This document shows positions 58,891 through 64,000 of a DNA stretch of 64,000 bases, one piece after another; position 1 is the first letter of the stretch, and each line of letters starts with the position of its first letter. Source of the DNA: CAJCIS01 sp965276755 (lineage in GTDB: Bacteria; Pseudomonadota; Alphaproteobacteria; Acetobacterales; Acetobacteraceae); assembly GCA_965276755.1 (NCBI GenBank), contig OZ255625.1, positions 1,612,001-1,676,000 of the forward strand. Direction: 5' to 3'. A program made the translations under genes and the position numbers. The notes under the pieces are model-generated. The model was not told the origin of the DNA, did no database searches, and saw only the letters and a list, made by a program, of their open reading frames with translations.

Positions 58891-60282
58891 TCACGCCGCG
58901 CACAGCCGGACCAGCTCCGACACGTGGCCCACCCGCTCCACGTCCCACGCCATCCGCACGATCTGCGCGGCGGCATCCTCGCGCATGACCCGGGTGGCGT
59001 TGGCCATGAACTTGGCCTCGATGTCGGCCTCGCTCAGCGGACGTTCCGGCGTGCCGAAGCTTGTTGCCACGCGATGAGAGATCACTTCGCCGCTCCGGAG
59101 CCTGATGCGGACTTCGCCGGGAAAATGGGCGGGGAAGTCGCTTGCCGTGTCCTCGGAGCAGGATGTGCGGTCCGAGATCGCCAGCACCGCTTCATCGCTC
59201 ACGCCACGGTCATGGAAGGCGGCCAGATCCACCTCGCCGGTCCCCAGCGCCAGCGCCACGATATAGGGCACGCTGAACATCGCCGCGTAGGGCTCGGACG
59301 GGCGGGTGGGGCCGGAGACCATGTGCATCAGCCGCTTGTGCAGCGGGCAATCGATGGACTCGATGTCGTCGATATCTACCTTGTCGCGCAGCGCCAGGGC
59401 GCAATCGACGAAGCCGTGGGTGAAGTGGCAGCACGGGTAGGGCTTCAAACCGATGCCTGCGATCAGCCAGTCCTTGCCAATGCCGTGCGACGGCGAGGCG
59501 GCGCCCACTGGGATCTTGCCGAGATGGGCGTAGTAGAAGCCGTGGCCGCCCTCGAGCATGGTGGGCGGACCGCGGAAGCCGCTCATGCCCAGTCCGGCGG
59601 CAGCGATGCCGCAATGGGCGGCCCAGCCCGGGTGCATCCGCTTCAGCCAGCTATCCTGCAGCTCCAGCAAGCCCGCGGCCATGCTGCCGCACAGGCCGGA
59701 CGCCGCGACCAGGGCCTGGCGGTCCGCGCCCATCAGCCTTCCGGCGGTAAAGGTGGCGGCAAAGGTGCCGCAGAGTGCAGTGGGGTGGAAGCCGCGGTCG
59801 TGGAAGCCGCCTTCGGCCGCACGCGCCAGGCGGCAGCCTATCTCCAACCCGGCGATCAGGCTGGTGAGCAATTCCGCCCCGCTGGCGCCGGCGGCCTCGC
59901 CTGCCGCCAGGGCCGCGGCCAGCGCCGGTGCCGTGGCATGGTAGATGGCGCCGATATGGGTGTCATCGAAATCCAGGCCGTGGATCAGCGTGCCGTTGAC
60001 CAGTGCGGCACCTGCCGGCGGCAGGGCGGCACCGCTGCCGATGGCGTGCGCGCCCTCGCCTGCGCCCAGTTTGCGTGCGCCGTCGAGCACGGGGCCAGCG
60101 AAGTCGAAGCCCGAGGAGGCGAGCGCTATGCCCAGCGCGTCCAGCATGTGCCCCTTGGCCTTGCGGACCAGCTCGTGCGGCACCTGATCGAGGCGCAGCC
60201 CTAGTGCGAACGACGCCAACTCGCCTGAAAGCGTCAATGCCTTCTCCGCGGCCGGCCGGTCCTGGATTGCGTGCGTGTCCAT
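58891..60282 (-). CDS. MmgE/PrpD family protein, copy 2
   Basis: 463 residues; CCGGAGGAAACG precedes ATG 60282, a strong ribosome site. Motifs: AKGHMLDALGIALASSGFDF, ALVNGTLIHGLDFDDTHIGAIYHA, GFHPTALCGTFAATFTAGRLMG, KRMHPGWAAHCGIAAAG and LKPYPCCHFTHGFVDCALAL. Same fold and family as copy 1 but low identity, so a different substrate or step is likely. First gene of module 2; two GCTAT-N6-ATAGC sites lie upstream, between it and the divergent flavin monooxygenase. Confidence 0.92.
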   Translation of the reverse strand: MDTHAIQDRPAAEKALTLSGELASFALGLRLDQVPHELVRKAKGHMLDALGIALASSGFDFAGPVLDGARKLGAGEGAHAIGSGAALPPAGAALVNGTLIHGLDFDDTHIGAIYHATAPALAAALAAGEAAGASGAELLTSLIAGLEIGCRLARAAEGGFHDRGFHPTALCGTFAATFTAGRLMGADRQALVAASGLCGSMAAGLLELQDSWLKRMHPGWAAHCGIAAAGLGMSGFRGPPTMLEGGHGFYYAHLGKIPVGAASPSHGIGKDWLIAGIGLKPYPCCHFTHGFVDCALALRDKVDIDDIESIDCPLHKRLMHMVSGPTRPSEPYAAMFSVPYIVALALGTGEVDLAAFHDRGVSDEAVLAISDRTSCSEDTASDFPAHFPGEVRIRLRSGEVISHRVATSFGTPERPLSEADIEAKFMANATRVMREDAAAQIVRMAWDVERVGHVSELVRLCAA

Positions 60283-60354
60283 CGTTTCCTCCGGCAGTGT
60301 CGCCTGCCTTGAGTCTTTGTCGGAGCGGTGCCGCCCGGCGGCAAGTTCGCCTTC

Positions 60355-60370
60355 GCTATCGACTTATAGC
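60355..60370. promoter_or_regulatory. LysR-type operator-like inverted repeat, site 1
   Basis: GCTAT-CGACTT-ATAGC, perfect 5-base arms around 6 bases, the geometry of LysR-family sites. 73 bases before the MmgE-2 start and 145 before the monooxygenase start. Confidence 0.65.
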
Positions 60371-60403
60371 CCAAGCCGCTCAATCGTCCGCCCATTGCAC
60401 GGT

Positions 60404-60419
60404 GCTATAGGTGGATAGC
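60404..60419. promoter_or_regulatory. LysR-type operator-like inverted repeat, site 2
   Basis: GCTAT-AGGTGG-ATAGC, perfect arms, 49 bases from site 1 (centre to centre). Its spacer and right flank (TATAGGTGGATAGCGACCGG) resemble the site at 62921 (TATAGGCGGATAGCAACTGG), 17 of 20 identical. Confidence 0.7.
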
Positions 60420-60514
60420 GACCGGCAAATTGTCGGGCGTCCGCCATGCTGACAGAACGCCGCCGGATCGGCGCACAGACGCCGCGGCAGCAGGCAGGGA
60501 CAAGGAACCGGACC

Positions 60515-61891
60515 ATGGCAAAGCCCGATCGACAGATGGCGCTGATCGCTTTCATGCAGGCGCAGAACTGCAGCAATTACGTCGGCTCCTGGCGACATGC
60601 CGCGTCCACGCCGGATTTCACCACGCCGGAATACTACCAGCGCATCGCCCGCACGCTGGAGGACGGCCGCTTCGACCTCGCCTTCTTCGATGACCGGCTG
60701 GCGATGCCCGACATCTATGGCGCCGACCATCGCGCCACTGTCGAGCACGGCATACGCGCGATCAAGCTGGACCCGACGCCGGTGATGATGGCGATGGCCG
60801 CGGTCACCACGCATCTCGGCCTGGGCGCCACTTATTCGACCACCTATTACGAACCCTACCACGTCGCCCGCCTGTTCGCGACGATGGACCTGATGACGCG
60901 CGGGCGCGTCGCCTGGAACATCGTCACATCGCTGAACGATTCCGAAGCCGAGAATTTCGGCAAGACCGAGCACCTCGAACACGATCTGCGCTACGACCGC
61001 GCCGACGAGTTCATGGAGGCGGTGCTCGGCCATTGGGACAGCTGGGCCGAAGGCGCGCTGATTGTGGACAAGGAGAGCGGGCGGTTCGCCGACCCCGACC
61101 GCGTGCGGCGGCTGGATTACGAGGGCAAATTCTTCCGCTCGCGCGGGCCGCTCACCGTGCCGCGCTCGGCGCAAGGCCATCCGGTGCTGCTGCAGGCCGG
61201 CTCCAGCGGGCGCGGCATGCGCTTTGCCGGGCGCTGGGCGGAGTTGGTCTTCGCCGGCTACGGCAACCTGGAGGGTGGCCGCAAACAATACGCCAGCCTC
61301 CGCTCGGCCGCCGAGGCTGCGGGGCGTGACCCCGACAGCGTGAAGATCGCGCCCGCGATCGGCGTCTGTGTGGCCGAGACGGCGAGCCAGGCGCAGGAGA
61401 AGCTCGCCTACCTAGATAGCCTGGCCAAGCCCATCGACGGGCTGACGCTGCTCTGCGAAGTGCTGAACGTGGATTTCGCCACCCGCGAATACGATGCGCC
61501 GTTCTCCGACGAGGAGCTTGCCGCCGTTTCCTGGCAGAGCCTGCGCGACCGCGTTATTGCCAAAAGCGGCAAGAAGAATCCGTCGGTGCGGGACTTCGTC
61601 GAAACCTCCGGGCGCGGCCGCATACGCGAGGCGCCGGTCTTTACCGGCACGCCCAGCCAGGTGGCGGACGAGCTGGAAGCCTGGTTCGCCAGCGCCTGTG
61701 ACGGCTTCGTCATCGCCGCCGCCAGCACGCCTGGCAGCTACGAGGATTTCGTCCGGCTGGTCGTGCCGGAGTTGCAGCGCCGCGGGCTGCACCGCCGCGA
61801 ATACCCCGGAAACACCTTGCGCGAGACGCTTGGCCTGGTCCGGCCGATGGCGGGGGACCGGCCGGCGCCCGCGGACCGCAGGATTTTCTGA
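60515..61891 (+). CDS. LLM-class flavin monooxygenase (NtaA/SnaA/DszA type)
   Basis: 458 residues from ATG 60515 (CAAGGAACCGG upstream). Two-component FMNH2-dependent oxygenase fold: RFDLAFFDDRLAMPDIYG, TTHLGLGATYSTTYYEPYHVARLFATMDLMTRGRVAWNIVTS read in parts, NFGKTEHLEHDLRYDRADEF and GHPVLLQAGSSGRGMRFAGRW. DszA and NtaA act on a sulfone and on nitrilotriacetate. A separate flavin reductase is needed and is not in the window. Divergent from MmgE-2 across two LysR-type sites, so probably co-regulated. Confidence 0.92.
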   Translation: MAKPDRQMALIAFMQAQNCSNYVGSWRHAASTPDFTTPEYYQRIARTLEDGRFDLAFFDDRLAMPDIYGADHRATVEHGIRAIKLDPTPVMMAMAAVTTHLGLGATYSTTYYEPYHVARLFATMDLMTRGRVAWNIVTSLNDSEAENFGKTEHLEHDLRYDRADEFMEAVLGHWDSWAEGALIVDKESGRFADPDRVRRLDYEGKFFRSRGPLTVPRSAQGHPVLLQAGSSGRGMRFAGRWAELVFAGYGNLEGGRKQYASLRSAAEAAGRDPDSVKIAPAIGVCVAETASQAQEKLAYLDSLAKPIDGLTLLCEVLNVDFATREYDAPFSDEELAAVSWQSLRDRVIAKSGKKNPSVRDFVETSGRGRIREAPVFTGTPSQVADELEAWFASACDGFVIAAASTPGSYEDFVRLVVPELQRRGLHRREYPGNTLRETLGLVRPMAGDRPAPADRRIF

Positions 61892-62869
61892 TCAGGCGGG
61901 ACGCCCCGTTTCCGCCATTGTCCCAGTCTTGCGCGGCAGCGTCCCCTTGAGGAAGCCGCAAAAATTCCGGGCTGCCAAGGAGAGCGGGCGGCTGTCGCAT
62001 GTCAGGATGCCGAAGGTTCGGATGATCTCGCAATCGGCGAACGGCACGACCCCGACCGTGGGCTGAAGTTCGGCGGGCACGAACGAGCGCGGGTGGATGC
62101 ACACGCCGAAGCCTGCGGCGGCCATGGCGATCAAGGTCATGGCGTTGCTCACGCTTTCGGCTTCGGCGGAGAAGCGCACGGCAAGGCCGCGCTTGTCGGC
62201 TTCGGCAATCACCGCCCGCCGCAACTCCACGTGCCCGCTCGGGCTCAGCAGCGGGTGTTCAAGCACCTCGGCGAACGGCGCGGCCACGTGTCGCAGCAGG
62301 GGATTGCGCAGCGAGGTGACCACGATGCAGGGGTCCGCCACGAGCGGCTCGAAGCGCGTGCCCGGGCGCAACTCGGTCATGGCGAGGACGGCCAGGTCGC
62401 ACGTGCCATCGATGACGTGCTCCACCGCCTCGCTGCGCGTGCAGTCGCGCAAGGACAGAGATATTGCGGGATAGGCGTCATGGAATTGGCGCAGGACGGG
62501 CGGCATCCCGATCGTGGCGACGGTCAATGTGGCCGCGACCCTGACCTGCCGGTCTCGGATTGATGCCTCGCTGCTGAACTCCTCAAAGAGGGCGCGCAAG
62601 CTGCGCAGAGTGTCGGAGGCTCGCGCGTAAAGCCGCCTTCCTTGCGGGGTCAGCTCAACCCGGCGGGTGGTCCGCTGCAGCAGGCGCACCAGCAGCTTTT
62701 CCTCCAGGCGCCGGACACGGTTGCTGATCGAAGGCTGCGACAGATTCAACTGGCTTGCCGCCTGGCTGAAGCTGCCGAGCTCGGCCACGGCCAGAAACGT
62801 CTGCAGGTCTTCAAGACCCACGTCGTAGCGATGGATCTCTCCGGTCGGTGGAGGTGGCAGCGAATTCAT
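61892..62869 (-). CDS. LysR-family transcriptional regulator
   Basis: 325 residues from ATG 62869. HTH: LEDLQTFLAVAELGSFSQAA and LNLSQPSISNRVRRLEEKLL, followed by RTTRRVELTPQGRRLYARA. The effector domain is VRVAATLTVATIGMPPVLRQFHDAYPAISLSL in parts, with CDLAVLAMTELRPGTRFEPL. The longer open frame upstream is not conserved. Likely activates the divergent TonB receptor gene and, through matching sites at 60355 and 60404, the MmgE-2 operon and the monooxygenase. The inducer is probably a pathway intermediate. Confidence 0.93.
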   Translation of the reverse strand: MNSLPPPPTGEIHRYDVGLEDLQTFLAVAELGSFSQAASQLNLSQPSISNRVRRLEEKLLVRLLQRTTRRVELTPQGRRLYARASDTLRSLRALFEEFSSEASIRDRQVRVAATLTVATIGMPPVLRQFHDAYPAISLSLRDCTRSEAVEHVIDGTCDLAVLAMTELRPGTRFEPLVADPCIVVTSLRNPLLRHVAAPFAEVLEHPLLSPSGHVELRRAVIAEADKRGLAVRFSAEAESVSNAMTLIAMAAAGFGVCIHPRSFVPAELQPTVGVVPFADCEIIRTFGILTCDSRPLSLAARNFCGFLKGTLPRKTGTMAETGRPA

Positions 62870-62920
62870 CGGCGGTTCCTGTCGGCGGGTGTGCAGCCGC
62901 GCCGCTCTCTCATTCCCTAC

Positions 62921-62937
62921 GCTTATAGGCGGATAGC
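62921..62937. promoter_or_regulatory. LysR-type operator-like site before lysR and the TonB receptor
   Basis: GCTTAT-AGGCGG-ATAGC, an imperfect version of the GCTAT-N6-ATAGC repeat, with flank AACTGG matching site 2. It lies 52 bases before the lysR start, where autoregulators of this family normally bind. Confidence 0.7.
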
Positions 62938-63042
62938 AACTGGGAATTACTGCGACCTGGGTCCGTGCACCAGAAGCGTCCCGTGCCCGCGACGAGAAGG
63001 GCAAAGCCGGACACAGAACTGGCAGGACGACAGGGGAGCGAA

Positions 63043-64000
63043 TTGCCGACACAGGAGAGTTCCGGCCAGAGGCCGCGCGGTGCGAACCAGCCGATATTGC
63101 CGCGAGCCGGCGCCAACGCAACACCGGCGCGGCGGCGCCTCGCGGCGACAATTGCCTGCCTTTCAGCGTTGCTCCTGCTTCAGTGCCGCATGGCCTTCGG
63201 CCAAGACACCGGCCCGGCCGTCTCCCAGCCTAACGCCGCCACCCTGCCCGCCGGCGCGGGCCCGAACGCCCGCCTCACGGGCGGCACCAGGCATGCGGCA
63301 AGTGCGAGTGGGCCGGAGGAAGTCGTCGTCACCGCACAGAAGCGCAAGCAATCGGTCTATGGCGTCGGCATGGCGATTACGGCGCTCTCGGGTGCGCAAT
63401 TGCGCCAGCAGGGCATCACCACCGTTGCCGGACTGACGAAGATCGATCCGAGCTTCGTCTTTGCCAACTCGGCGTTCGGCGCGCCGGTCTATACGATCCG
63501 TGGGATCGGCTACAACGATTTTTCCCTCTCGGCCGCACCGACCGTCAGCGTCTATCTGGACGAGGTGCCCTATCCCTATCCACTGGTCTCCAAGGGCGCC
63601 ACGCTGGACGTGGGCCAGGTCGAAATCCTGAAGGGTCCGCAGGGCACCCTCTACGGGCAGAATGCGACCGGGGGTGCCGTGAATTACCTGGCTGCCAAGC
63701 CAACGGACAGGTTTCAGGCGGGACTGGAAGGCACCTACGGCAATTTCGATGCGAGCGACCTGAATGGCTATATCAGCGGCGCGCTCGCGCCCACGCTGAA
63801 CGGCCGTGCGTCCTTCGACGTGACCGAAGGGGGCGCCTACCAGAAGAGCGCGACGCGCAGCGAGACGCTCGGCGACAAGGACATCAAGAAGGGCCGCGTC
63901 ATCCTCGACTGGACGCCGACCGATGACTGGAAGGTCTCGCTCAACCTGAACGGCTTTACCGACAACTCGGACAGTATCGCCGCGCAGAAGATCGGGCTGG
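63043..64000 (+). CDS. TonB-dependent outer-membrane receptor, 3' end cut by window edge
   Basis: The frame is open from a TTG at 63043, preceded by AGGGGAGCGAA, to the window edge (319 codons). A signal peptide (RRLAATIACLSALLLL) is followed by the TonB-box-like EEVVVTAQKRKQSVYGVGMA, and the plug domain: SFVFANSAFGAPVYTIRGIG, VSVYLDEVPYPYPLVSKGAT, VEILKGPQGTLYGQNATGGAVNY (in parts), then the first barrel strands. A receptor of the kind used for large or scarce substrates; here probably imports the compound degraded by the neighbouring enzymes. GTG codons at 62965 and 62983 are less well supported starts. Confidence 0.9.
   Translation, partial: MPTQESSGQRPRGANQPILPRAGANATPARRRLAATIACLSALLLLQCRMAFGQDTGPAVSQPNAATLPAGAGPNARLTGGTRHAASASGPEEVVVTAQKRKQSVYGVGMAITALSGAQLRQQGITTVAGLTKIDPSFVFANSAFGAPVYTIRGIGYNDFSLSAAPTVSVYLDEVPYPYPLVSKGATLDVGQVEILKGPQGTLYGQNATGGAVNYLAAKPTDRFQAGLEGTYGNFDASDLNGYISGALAPTLNGRASFDVTEGGAYQKSATRSETLGDKDIKKGRVILDWTPTDDWKVSLNLNGFTDNSDSIAAQKIGL

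Overview
This window is high-GC alphaproteobacterial chromosome, most likely Rhodospirillales and probably Acetobacteraceae. The evidence is gene content: a MipZ division ATPase, a cytochrome bc1 chaperone next to a YceD/DUF177 gene, the ribD-ribE-ribB-ribH-nusB-thiL order, a TPR protein gene before ispE, a membrane-anchored sorbosone-type sugar dehydrogenase and an acid (G1) peptidase. This assignment is inference; no rRNA is present.

Layout. 1-5.0 kb: an AI-2E transporter (cut by the window edge), ahcY, and a lower-GC higB-higA-mrr cassette in which higB carries a one-base frameshift. 5.4-10.2 kb: small proteins, DUF177 with the bc1 chaperone, bamE, and an NHL propeller. 10.9-16 kb: a riboflavin/thiamine operon (ribD, ribE, ribB with a degenerate RibA-like tail, ribH, nusB, thiL). 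16-25.9 kb: a lytic transglycosylase, a Wzm/Wzt-type exporter, an overlapping three-gene module with an APH-like kinase, a candidate pore-forming effector with a possible membrane immunity partner, a PII protein, a UbiH-type hydroxylase and mipZ. 26-31.5 kb: pqiABC lipid transport and a DUF2231-sugar dehydrogenase fusion. 31.6-34 kb: a low-GC GHKL ATPase with a nuclease-like C-terminus beside tRNA-Gln. 34-42.8 kb: ispE, TPR protein, GNAT, etfBA-hbd, G1 peptidase, xthA, marC. 43-50 kb: secreted propeller-like proteins, an ECF sigma/anti-sigma pair, and a divergent DUF1329/DUF1302 pair. 50.4-64 kb: a catabolic region with two AtuA-DUF4387-MmgE/PrpD modules, a citrate-synthase-like protein with an HTH and an altered active site, a TauD-type dioxygenase, an alpha/beta hydrolase, a DszA/NtaA-type flavin monooxygenase, a LysR regulator and a TonB receptor (cut by the window edge).

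The intergenic DNA carries three families of nested palindromic repeats. Family A (16 loci) is about 100 bp in its full form: two hairpin arms arranged as an outer inverted repeat around a short palindromic spacer. Its hairpin stems vary with compensating changes. Family B (4 loci) is built on the CCAGGGGCAGAGCCCCTGG palindrome. Family C (3 loci) is AT-rich. They occur in convergent, divergent and tandem intergenic gaps, inside operons, and at the 5' end of ispE, where the only in-frame start codon lies in the repeat.

In the catabolic region two sets of short operator-like motifs are shared between promoters. One is an inverted repeat GCTAT-N6-ATAGC, present twice between MmgE/PrpD-2 and the flavin monooxygenase and once, imperfectly, between lysR and the TonB receptor. 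The other is GTCAA-N2-TTGAC, present before the TauD gene and before AtuA-1. Together they suggest two coordinated regulons serving one pathway for an unidentified organic acid or terpenoid-like substrate.
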